Shown: positions 6,374 through 12,047 of the stretch, one piece after another | Layout: each line of letters begins with the position of its first letter | Numbering within the stretch: the first letter of the stretch is position 1 | Assembly: GCA_024408895.1 (NCBI GenBank) | Contig: JAKSUO010000024.1 | Coordinates: 1 to 12,047 of the forward strand | Source of the DNA: Alphaproteobacteria bacterium | GTDB lineage: Bacteria; Pseudomonadota; Alphaproteobacteria; RF32; CAG-239 | Direction of reading: 5' to 3' | Length of the DNA: 12,047 nt | Program-made: the position numbers and the translations under genes | The notes under the pieces: model-generated | Database searches by the model: none | What the model saw: the letters and a program-made list of their open reading frames with translations, nothing else | What the model was told of the DNA's origin: nothing

Positions 6374-7330
6374 TTATTTGGCGATTTTACGCCATTTGCT
6401 AACGTTTTTATTGTGCTCGGCCAAGGTGCGGGCAAAATTGTGTCCGCCGTTGCCTGAAGCCACAAAATACAAATAAGGCGTTTTGTCCGGATGTGCAACA
6501 GCCATAATTGCCGCCTTGCCCGGATTGCATATCGGCGAAGGGGGCAGACCGGAATATTTATAGGTGTTGTACGGGCTGTCAATTTCTAAATCGCGCCGTA
6601 ATAAAGGGCGTTTCAGCTCTGTTTTGCCGAGCGTTAAGGCATAGATGACCGTAGGATCTGTTTGCAACAGCATTCCTTGACGCAGGCGGTTAATAAAAAC
6701 GGAAGCAACTCGTGGCCGTTCAAATGCTACACCGGTTTCTTTTTCAACGATAGATGCCAAAATCAGCATTTCTTGTTTGTTTTTAAGTGGTAAATCGGCA
6801 TCACGTTCGTTCCATGCCATATCAAGAGTTTTTATCATAGCCTGTTTAGCTTGATTGATAATTTTTTGCCGACTATCTCCGCGTGAAAATGTGTATGTTT
6901 CCGGCAAAATTTCACCGTCAGCAAAATCGGGAATATCATCTTCCAAAAATTCATTATTTAGCAGAGTTTCTGCTGCTTGTGCCGATAAAATTCCTTCCGG
7001 AAACGTGATTTTGCGCATATAAACTTTGCCGCTTGTCAAAGTATCGGCCAAATCTTTGAAAGAAACATCCTTATCAATCAGATATTCTCCGGCTTTAATC
7101 TTTGGATAGATTTTGTTGATTTTGGCGTATAAAATAAAATATGCCGTGTTGCTTATAAGCTTTTCGCGGTGCAAATTTTCAGCAATAGTCTTTAGGGAAT
7201 CGCCGCTGTTTACCTGTATGAGAAGCGGCTCGGTTATATGTTGTTTTTGGCTGATAATTTGCGTGGCATAAAAAAACAAAAAAACTGCTGTCCCCAATCC
7301 CAAAAGAAACAGAAACAACAGTTTTTTCAT
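6374..7330 (-). CDS. mltG: Endolytic peptidoglycan transglycosylase MltG (YceG-like)
   Basis: MltG is an inner-membrane lytic transglycosylase that cuts nascent glycan strands and is thought to end their synthesis. From ATG at 7330 it has 318 residues. One N-terminal transmembrane segment (about 3-24) is followed by a periplasmic LysM-like region (about 36-84) and the catalytic YceG domain. The catalytic glutamate is E196 in ASIVEKETG. Other family motifs are NRLRQGMLLQTDPTVIYA (214-231), SPYNTYKYSGLPPSPI (252-267) and YLYFVASGNGGHNF (286-299). A TTG at 7342 would add four residues, but GAGG immediately upstream (complement of about 7337-7340) is well spaced for ATG 7330. The start is 12 bp after the fabF stop, so it is cotranscribed with acpP-fabF, a common alphaproteobacterial arrangement. 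Confidence 0.95.
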   Translation of the reverse strand: MKKLLFLFLLGLGTAVFLFFYATQIISQKQHITEPLLIQVNSGDSLKTIAENLHREKLISNTAYFILYAKINKIYPKIKAGEYLIDKDVSFKDLADTLTSGKVYMRKITFPEGILSAQAAETLLNNEFLEDDIPDFADGEILPETYTFSRGDSRQKIINQAKQAMIKTLDMAWNERDADLPLKNKQEMLILASIVEKETGVAFERPRVASVFINRLRQGMLLQTDPTVIYALTLGKTELKRPLLRRDLEIDSPYNTYKYSGLPPSPICNPGKAAIMAVAHPDKTPYLYFVASGNGGHNFARTLAEHNKNVSKWRKIAK

Positions 7331-7342
7331 AACGAACCTCAA

Positions 7343-8623
7343 TCAGTTTTCATATTTTTTGAAGACAACAGACGAGTTTGTGCCGCCAAAGCCAAACGAG
7401 TTGGACATTGCTGCCTTAATTACTCTCTTTTTTGGTTTTAACGGAACCAAATCTAAGTCTTTGACCTCGTCATCCGGATTTTCCAAATTCAAAGTTGGCG
7501 GACAGGTTTGTTGTTGAATGGCTTTGATGGTGTAAACGGCTTCAACCGCACCGGCAGCACCCAAAAGGTGTCCGATGGCCGACTTCGTGGATGATATGGA
7601 TATTGAACCGACTTTGTTACCAAACAAACGACGAATAGCATGCACTTCGCCGATATCGCCAAGCGGCGTAGATGTGCCGTGTGCATTGATGTAGTTGATG
7701 TCGTCAAGTTCAACACCTTGATTTTTGGCATGGTCTGTCGCCATTTTCATGGCACGATATGCACCATCCCCATCCGGACATGGTGCTGTAATGTGGTAGG
7801 CATCGCCACTCATACCATAACCGACAAGTTCTGCGTATATGTGAGCGCCGCGGGCTTTAGCGTGTTCCAATTCTTCCAAAACAACAGCTCCTGCGCCTTC
7901 GCCCATTACAAAACCGCTCCGATTTTTATCCCACGGGCGGGAAGCTTTTTCCGGCGTATCGTTAAATTCTGCCGTAATGGCTTTCATGCGTGCAAATCCT
8001 GATAAGCCTAAGTCGTTAACGGCAGATTCCGCACCGCCGGCAATCATGACGTCGGCATCACCCATGGTTATAATGCGTGCCGCTTCGCCAATGGCGTGGG
8101 TTCCGGTGGAACAGGCGGTTACGCAAGCGTGATTAGGACCTCGTAAGGCGTGGTCAATGGAAACTGTACCGGAAATTAAATTAATCAGGCAAGAGGGGAT
8201 AAAAAACGGCGAAATACGTTTAATGCCGAATTCATTGAATGAAAGTGAAGTATCATAGATGTTGTTCAAACCACCGATGCCTGATCCCATCATCACACCG
8301 GCGCGGCATTGTTCTTCTTCGCTTAATTCTTTAGGTTCATACTCTGCATCTTTCAAGGCATCATTAGCGGCGGCAATCCCGTATAAAATGAATCTATCGG
8401 CCTTTTTTTGATCTTTCGGAGCCATAACAGTATCCGGGTTAAATTCATGTTCGCCTTCGCCGAATGGCACTTGTCCGGCAATCAGCACCGGAATATCTTT
8501 TAAATCAATGCCTTCAATACGACGAATGGCGGATTTTCCTGCCATAAGACATTCCCAGTTATAGTCAACCCCACGACCAAACGGCGATACAATGCCGAGT
8601 CCGGTAATGACAACTCTTCTCAT
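7343..8623 (-). CDS. fabF: Beta-ketoacyl-ACP synthase II (KAS II)
   Basis: FabF condenses malonyl-ACP with acyl-ACP in the elongation cycle of type II fatty-acid synthesis, in the cytoplasm. The protein has 426 residues, slightly above the 410-420 common elsewhere, with the extra length around residues 50-75. The active-site triad is present: C171 in TACSTGTHA, H315 in NAHGTSTPLGD and H352 in KSAIGHLLGAAG, plus K347. The glycine-rich end GFGGTN is at 411-416. ATG 8623 is preceded by AGAGG (complement of 8630-8634) with 6-nt spacing. It lies 78 bp downstream of acpP, its partner, with a terminator-like hairpin in between. Confidence 0.97.
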   Translation of the reverse strand: MRRVVITGLGIVSPFGRGVDYNWECLMAGKSAIRRIEGIDLKDIPVLIAGQVPFGEGEHEFNPDTVMAPKDQKKADRFILYGIAAANDALKDAEYEPKELSEEEQCRAGVMMGSGIGGLNNIYDTSLSFNEFGIKRISPFFIPSCLINLISGTVSIDHALRGPNHACVTACSTGTHAIGEAARIITMGDADVMIAGGAESAVNDLGLSGFARMKAITAEFNDTPEKASRPWDKNRSGFVMGEGAGAVVLEELEHAKARGAHIYAELVGYGMSGDAYHITAPCPDGDGAYRAMKMATDHAKNQGVELDDINYINAHGTSTPLGDIGEVHAIRRLFGNKVGSISISSTKSAIGHLLGAAGAVEAVYTIKAIQQQTCPPTLNLENPDDEVKDLDLVPLKPKKRVIKAAMSNSFGFGGTNSSVVFKKYEN

Positions 8624-8644
8624 GCAAAACCTCTTTTCTGTTTA

Positions 8645-8680
8645 TTAAAAAAACTCGCTGTTATTAACTAAAGCGAGTTT
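8645..8680 (-). terminator. Terminator/attenuator hairpin between acpP and fabF
   Basis: On the minus strand AAACTCGCT and AGCGAGTTT (complements of 8672-8680 and 8651-8659) form a perfect 9-bp stem with a 12-nt loop, followed by more T (complement of the A-run 8647-8650). It lies 21 bp after the acpP stop. No separate fabF promoter is evident, so partial readthrough is likely, keeping acpP mRNA in excess over fabF-mltG. Confidence 0.8.
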
Positions 8681-8701
8681 AATTAGATAAAGTCTTACGA
8701 C

Positions 8702-8938
8702 TTACGCATTCTTGGAAAGATAGTCAATAGCATCTTTCACAGTCAAGATTTTTTCAGCAGCCTTGTCAGGGATTTCGCAACCGAATTCTCCTTCAAAAGC
8801 CATAACCAACTCAACTGTATCCAAGCTATCGGCACCTAAATCATCAATGAAGCTGGCTGATTCAACCACTTTTGCCTCATCAACACCTAAATGCTTAGCG
8901 ACAATTTTTTTTACGCGTTCTGCGGTATCATTAGACAT
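8702..8938 (-). CDS. acpP: Acyl carrier protein
   Basis: ACP carries growing acyl chains on a phosphopantetheine arm for fatty-acid and lipid A synthesis. The protein has 78 residues and is strongly acidic. The attachment serine is S38 in GADSLDTVELVMAFE, the universal DSL motif, and the rest matches the four-helix ACP fold. FGCEIPD (52-58) with Cys in place of Ile is typical of several alphaproteobacterial ACPs. GAGG (complement of 8947-8950) lies 8 nt before the ATG. It is the first gene of the acpP-fabF-mltG unit and diverges from ldh. Confidence 0.98.
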   Translation of the reverse strand: MSNDTAERVKKIVAKHLGVDEAKVVESASFIDDLGADSLDTVELVMAFEGEFGCEIPDKAAEKILTVKDAIDYLSKNA

Positions 8939-8971
8939 GTAATTAACCTCATATAATTAAAACAAATTTTT

Positions 8972-8987
8972 CAGACGTTAACGCCTG
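8972..8987. promoter_or_regulatory. Imperfect 16-bp palindrome in the acpP leader
   Basis: CAGACGTTAACGCCTG has a perfect CGTTAACG core and matching CAG/CTG ends, with one mismatched pair. It lies 34-49 bp upstream of the acpP start. It could be an operator or a leader hairpin; no known regulator motif is claimed. Confidence 0.35.
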
Positions 8988-9091
8988 TGGTATAGTCATT
9001 AGCACAATTTTATCTCATTTGACAAGCATTATTTTCATTTTGCTCTAAATATTTTGTATATATTTGAAAAAAATGTCGTATTTTCATTACC

Positions 9092-9106
9092 TTACGAACT
9101 TCGTAA
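9092..9106. promoter_or_regulatory. Perfect 7+1+7 inverted repeat upstream of ldh
   Basis: TTACGAA-C-TTCGTAA is a perfect dyad of operator-like size, 78-92 bp before the ldh start and 154-168 bp before the acpP start. It is a good candidate binding site for a dimeric regulator of ldh, but the regulator is unknown. Confidence 0.45.
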
Positions 9107-9183
9107 AAGTGCATAAAAATGATTGTTTTTGCAATAATTTACACTAAATATTTGTATAAACAGATTGCGAAAGGAAAACTAAA

Positions 9184-10104
9184 ATGAAAATCGGTATCAT
9201 CGGGAGCGGATTTGTCGGCAGTGCAGCGGCTTTTGCACTGGTATGGCGCGGGGTGGCGCACGAATTGGTGTTGGTTGATATCAATCGGGAAAAAGCCAAA
9301 GCGGAAGCGTTAGATATTTCACATGCGTTGCCGTTTGCCTCATATTGTAATATTTGGGCCGGAGATTATGCAGATTTGGAAGGAGCTGATGTAATTATTG
9401 TAACCGCCGGTGTGAATCAAAAACCGGGGGAAACACGGGAGGATTTATTGGCGCGTAATCAAGATGTGTTTAAACAAATAGCGGCGCAGATTATTCAATA
9501 TGCTGCCGATGCGGTAATTTTGATTGCCTCCAATCCGGTTGACGTGATGACGGCATATATAATAAAAGAATCTAAGTTATCACCGCATCGGGTTTTCGGT
9601 ACAGGCACGATTTTGGATACGGCGCGGTTTCGCACATTGTTGGCACAACATCTGCATTTGGCACCGCAATCGGTTCATGCTCACGTTATAGGGGAACATG
9701 GGGATAGTGAAGTGTTGATTTGGTCGTCGGCTAAGGTTGGCACAGTGTCTGTTGATGAGTTCGCAAAAATGACGGGCCGTACTCTGACAACAGATGATAA
9801 AAATTATATTGATGATAATGTCCGAAATTCCGCTTACCACATTATAGAAGGAAAAGGTGCGACATATTACGGAATTGCCGGTGGTATTACCCGTATTTGT
9901 GAAGCAATTAAAAATAACGAAAATGCAATTTTAAATGTGACATCGTTGCAAGAATCAATTGGTTCGGTTAAAGATGTTTGTCTGTCATTGCCGACGATTA
10001 TTAACCGTAACGGTATTAGGCAAGTTCTTTATCCGCCAATTTCCGAAAACGAGAGAAAGTTGTTAATTAAAAGCGCCGAAAAAATAAAATTTCTCAGTTC
10101 ATAG
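9184..10104 (+). CDS. ldh: L-lactate dehydrogenase (NAD-dependent)
   Basis: This enzyme reduces pyruvate to L-lactate with NADH, regenerating NAD+ in fermentation. The protein has 306 residues, normal for the LDH/MDH family. The Rossmann loop GSGFVG (7-12) and D32 after the second strand indicate NAD(H). The substrate-specificity position is Q79 in NQKPGETR, which marks lactate dehydrogenase; malate dehydrogenases have Arg there. Other catalytic residues are R85, D145 and R148 (LDTARFR), and H172 in IGEHGDSE. AGGA (9172-9175) lies 8 nt before the ATG. No terminator is visible after the stop at 10104, so some readthrough into mtaB is possible. A malate dehydrogenase is the only realistic alternative and is argued against by Q79. 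Confidence 0.92.
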   Translation: MKIGIIGSGFVGSAAAFALVWRGVAHELVLVDINREKAKAEALDISHALPFASYCNIWAGDYADLEGADVIIVTAGVNQKPGETREDLLARNQDVFKQIAAQIIQYAADAVILIASNPVDVMTAYIIKESKLSPHRVFGTGTILDTARFRTLLAQHLHLAPQSVHAHVIGEHGDSEVLIWSSAKVGTVSVDEFAKMTGRTLTTDDKNYIDDNVRNSAYHIIEGKGATYYGIAGGITRICEAIKNNENAILNVTSLQESIGSVKDVCLSLPTIINRNGIRQVLYPPISENERKLLIKSAEKIKFLSS

Positions 10105-10147
10105 CCACATCTTGGAAAAGCACTGTTTGTAAACTTTATAAAAAAGG

Positions 10148-10176
10148 TTGCATTGCGGTATTTTATCTCGTATATT
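10148..10176 (+). promoter_or_regulatory. Candidate promoter for mtaB-ftsY
   Basis: TTGCAT (10148-10153) and TATATT (10171-10176) have 17-bp spacing. The predicted start near 10183 would give a very short leader, just reaching the AGAGG site (10185-10189) of mtaB. Confidence 0.55.
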
Positions 10177-10194
10177 CGCCAACAAGAGGTGAAA

Positions 10195-11229
10195 ATGGTT
10201 CGGGTAATTACATTCGGATGCCGCATTAATGCTTATGAATCCGAAGTCATAAAAGAAAAATTGCGTGCGTATGATAACTTGATTGTTGTTAATACTTGCG
10301 CCGTGACAGGTGAGGCAGAACGCCAGTGTCGTCAAACCATTCGCAAATTAAAACGTGAGCAACCGACAGCCGATATTATCGTGACCGGTTGTTCGGCGCA
10401 GATTAATGCCGACAAATTAGCACAAATGCCGGAAGTTTCTTTGGTGCTGGGTAATAAAGAAAAAAGAGAAATTGAAAAGTATGTAACGCAGATTTATCAA
10501 AATAAACAATGTGTCAGCGATATTTTTCAAGATGATGATTGCGGCGATTATATCATTACCGGTTTTGAAAGTCGGCAGAAAGCGTTTGTACAGGTTCAGC
10601 AGGGTTGTGATCATCGTTGCACTTATTGCATTGTTCCTTATGCCAGAGGAAAAAATCGCAGTGTGCCAAAAGAGCAGGTTGTTAAACAAATTCAAAAATT
10701 GTTATCTGCCGGTTTTGATGAAATTTGTTTGACCGGTATTGATCTTTGTTCGTATAAGCCGTCTTTTTGCGGACTTGTGCGCTACATTTTGGAACAAATA
10801 CCGGCATTGCCGCGCTTGAATTTCGGCTCATTGGATCCGGCAATGTTGGATGATGAATTTGTGCAAATTTTAGCGGATTATTCCAATGTTGGTTCTTTTT
10901 TCCATTTTTCAATACAATCGGGGGATAATCAGGTTTTGAAAAAAATGGGACGCCGACATTCTCGTGAAAAAGTGATTGATATTTGCCGCAAAATTCGTGC
11001 GGTGCGTCCTAATGCCAAATTCGGTGCCGACTTTATTTGCGGCTTTCCGAGTGAAAACGAATCTGCTTTTGAAAATACCTGTAAATTAGTGTCGGAAGCC
11101 GGATTGAATAAATTGCACGTTTTTCCATATTCCGAACGAAAAGGAACACCCGCAGCCGAATGGCCGCAATTACCAATGGAAGAACGTCGGCGCCGTGCAT
11201 CTGTGTTAAGAAATTTAAGTGAGGAATGA
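10195..11229 (+). CDS. mtaB: tRNA t6A37 methylthiotransferase MtaB, short form without TRAM-type C-terminus
   Basis: MtaB is a radical-SAM enzyme that methylthiolates t6A at position 37 of ANN-decoding tRNAs, giving ms2t6A. From ATG 10195 it has 344 residues. The N-terminal UPF0004 domain has the auxiliary-cluster cysteines C9, C35 and C66. The radical-SAM domain has the C-x3-C-x2-C triad C138, C142, C145 (GCDHRCTYC), and HFSIQSGDNQVLKKMGRRHS (237-256) is a family landmark. Typical MtaB proteins have about 410-450 residues with a TRAM-like C-terminal domain; this one stops soon after the SERKGTPAAEWP segment. ftsY starts right after it, so no hidden remainder fits. An in-frame TTG at 10153 lies in the likely promoter and is rejected; AGAGG at 10185-10189 supports 10195. 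MtaB next to ftsY is common in Alphaproteobacteria. Confidence 0.92.
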   Translation: MVRVITFGCRINAYESEVIKEKLRAYDNLIVVNTCAVTGEAERQCRQTIRKLKREQPTADIIVTGCSAQINADKLAQMPEVSLVLGNKEKREIEKYVTQIYQNKQCVSDIFQDDDCGDYIITGFESRQKAFVQVQQGCDHRCTYCIVPYARGKNRSVPKEQVVKQIQKLLSAGFDEICLTGIDLCSYKPSFCGLVRYILEQIPALPRLNFGSLDPAMLDDEFVQILADYSNVGSFFHFSIQSGDNQVLKKMGRRHSREKVIDICRKIRAVRPNAKFGADFICGFPSENESAFENTCKLVSEAGLNKLHVFPYSERKGTPAAEWPQLPMEERRRRASVLRNLSEE

Positions 11230-11230
11230 T

Positions 11231-12047
11231 ATGAGTTTTTGGGAAAAATTAGGTTTGGGGCTGAAAAATACATCGGCTAAAATCACAACCGGAATCAGCG
11301 ATATTTTTACAAAGAAAAAATTGGATGCCGCAACATTGGAAGAATTGGAAGAGTTGTTGCTTACCGCAGATTTAGGGGTGCAGGCTTCCGCAAAAATTAT
11401 GCAAAATTTTGCTGCCAAAAAACAAGATAAAGAGATTAGTGATGAAGAAATTCGCACGCTGTTGTCCGAAGATGTTGAAGCGATTTTACAACCTTGTCAA
11501 AAGAAATTTGCGGTAGATGCGGTTTGTAAACCGTGTGTTATTTTAATGGTTGGAGTAAACGGAGCCGGTAAAACAACAACTATCGGAAAGCTTGCCGCTA
11601 AGTTGAAACAACAGGGAAAAAAGGTATCTTTTATTGCTGCCGATACATTTCGTGCTGCGGCGCTTGAACAACTCAAAGTGTGGGCAGAACGTTCAGATAT
11701 TCGTCTGTTTTCCGGACCTGACGGCTGTGATAGTGCCGGTTTGTGTTATGATGGTTTAAATGCCGCAATTAAAAACGGTGATGACGTTGTATTTATTGAC
11801 ACGGCAGGTCGGTTGCAGAATAAAAGCGGGCTGATGGATGAGTTGAAAAAAATTGTTCGCGTTATAAAAAAAATTATTCCCGATGCCCCACATCATGTGT
11901 TGCTGACACTTGATGCTACCACAGGACAAAATGCCGTATCGCAAGTGCAAATATTTAAAGAAATCGTAGGTGTTAACGGACTGATAGTTACAAAATTAGA
12001 TGGGTCGTCTAAAGGCGGGGTAATTGTGGCAATTGCCGAGGAATCAA
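11231..12047 (+). CDS. ftsY: Signal recognition particle receptor FtsY (3' end outside window)
   Basis: FtsY is the SRP receptor GTPase that delivers ribosome-nascent chain complexes to the Sec translocon at the inner membrane. The window holds 272 codons and the frame is open to the edge. The acidic A domain is essentially absent, as in many Alphaproteobacteria: the four-helix N domain begins almost at once (about 1-90). The G domain carries GVNGAGKTTTIGKLA (108-122), DTFRAAALEQL (138-148), DTAGR (190-194), DATTGQ (228-233) and TKLDGSSKGG (254-263). The start ATG 11231 lies 1 nt after the mtaB stop. Its ribosome binding site GAGG (11221-11224) encodes the last mtaB residues, so the two are coupled. 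An unusual cysteine set is visible: C89, C99, C102, C166, C172. The last conserved part of the G domain is off the edge. Confidence 0.96.
   Translation, partial: MSFWEKLGLGLKNTSAKITTGISDIFTKKKLDAATLEELEELLLTADLGVQASAKIMQNFAAKKQDKEISDEEIRTLLSEDVEAILQPCQKKFAVDAVCKPCVILMVGVNGAGKTTTIGKLAAKLKQQGKKVSFIAADTFRAAALEQLKVWAERSDIRLFSGPDGCDSAGLCYDGLNAAIKNGDDVVFIDTAGRLQNKSGLMDELKKIVRVIKKIIPDAPHHVLLTLDATTGQNAVSQVQIFKEIVGVNGLIVTKLDGSSKGGVIVAIAEES

Larger units (their letters stand above)
8939..9183. other. Divergent acpP / ldh control region
   Basis: This 245-bp gap must contain promoters for both acpP (minus) and ldh (plus). On the plus strand TTGACA (9019-9024) is a perfect -35, but the nearest -10-like sequence, TCTAAA (9044-9049), is 19 bp away. 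TTGCAA (9129-9134) with TATAAA (9155-9160) is the alternative, with 20-bp spacing. No acpP promoter stands out. Two inverted repeats are listed separately. The ldh ribosome binding site is AGGA at 9172-9175. Confidence 0.5.

Noticed and set aside
6118..6402. 94-codon plus-strand frame after rpsI
   Set aside because: It starts inside rpsI, crosses its terminator and ends antisense to mltG.
9184..10104. Malate dehydrogenase assignment
   Set aside because: The specificity position carries Gln (Q79), as in lactate dehydrogenases, not the Arg of malate dehydrogenases.
1..12047. Mobile element, CRISPR array, defence or biosynthetic cluster
   Set aside because: No transposase, integrase, spaced repeat array or clustered accessory genes were found; nearly all genes are core and in conserved order.

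Overview
The window is an AT-rich stretch of bacterial chromosome made almost entirely of core housekeeping genes. The gene neighbourhoods lepB-rnc-era, acpP-fabF-mltG, rplM-rpsI and mtaB-ftsY, together with alphaproteobacterial protein traits (long N-terminal extension of ribosomal protein S9, an ACP with the FGCEIPD motif, and MtaB next to FtsY), point to an alphaproteobacterium. The low GC content and an L-lactate dehydrogenase suggest a fermentative or host/gut-associated lineage rather than a typical free-living GC-rich member. That placement is an inference from gene content, not a phylogeny.

Layout from left to right. (1) 1-2089, plus strand: the end of lepB (signal peptidase I), then rnc (RNase III) and era (GTPase of 30S maturation), tightly packed as one operon and closed by a bidirectional terminator shared with the convergent hup gene. 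(2) 2156-2428, minus strand: an HU-type nucleoid protein. (3) 2429-2770: a 342-bp divergent gap with several inverted repeats, a cluster of four GANTC sites and a good promoter. (4) 2771-3562, plus: a 263-residue protein I do not recognise, monocistronic between its own promoter and terminator. (5) 3704-5041, plus: a CorC/HlyC-type (DUF21-CBS-CBS-CorC) membrane protein with its own promoter and terminator. (6) 5239-6191, plus: rplM-rpsI ribosomal operon with a TTGACA promoter and a terminator. (7) 6374-8938, minus: acpP, fabF and mltG, with a hairpin-plus-U-tract between acpP and fabF that probably lowers fabF/mltG expression relative to acpP. (8) 9184-10104, plus: L-lactate dehydrogenase, divergent from acpP across a gap that holds two palindromes. 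(9) 10195 to the window end, plus: mtaB (tRNA ms2t6A methylthiotransferase, apparently lacking the C-terminal TRAM-type domain) coupled to ftsY (SRP receptor), which runs off the right edge.

Functionally the genes cover protein export (lepB, ftsY), RNA processing and ribosome assembly (rnc, era, rplM, rpsI), tRNA modification (mtaB), fatty-acid synthesis (acpP, fabF), peptidoglycan processing (mltG), nucleoid structure (hup) and fermentation (ldh). I see no mobile element, CRISPR array, tRNA, rRNA or defence system. The least explained parts are the unknown gene at 2771-3562, the repeat-rich, GANTC-dense control region in front of it, and the shortened MtaB.
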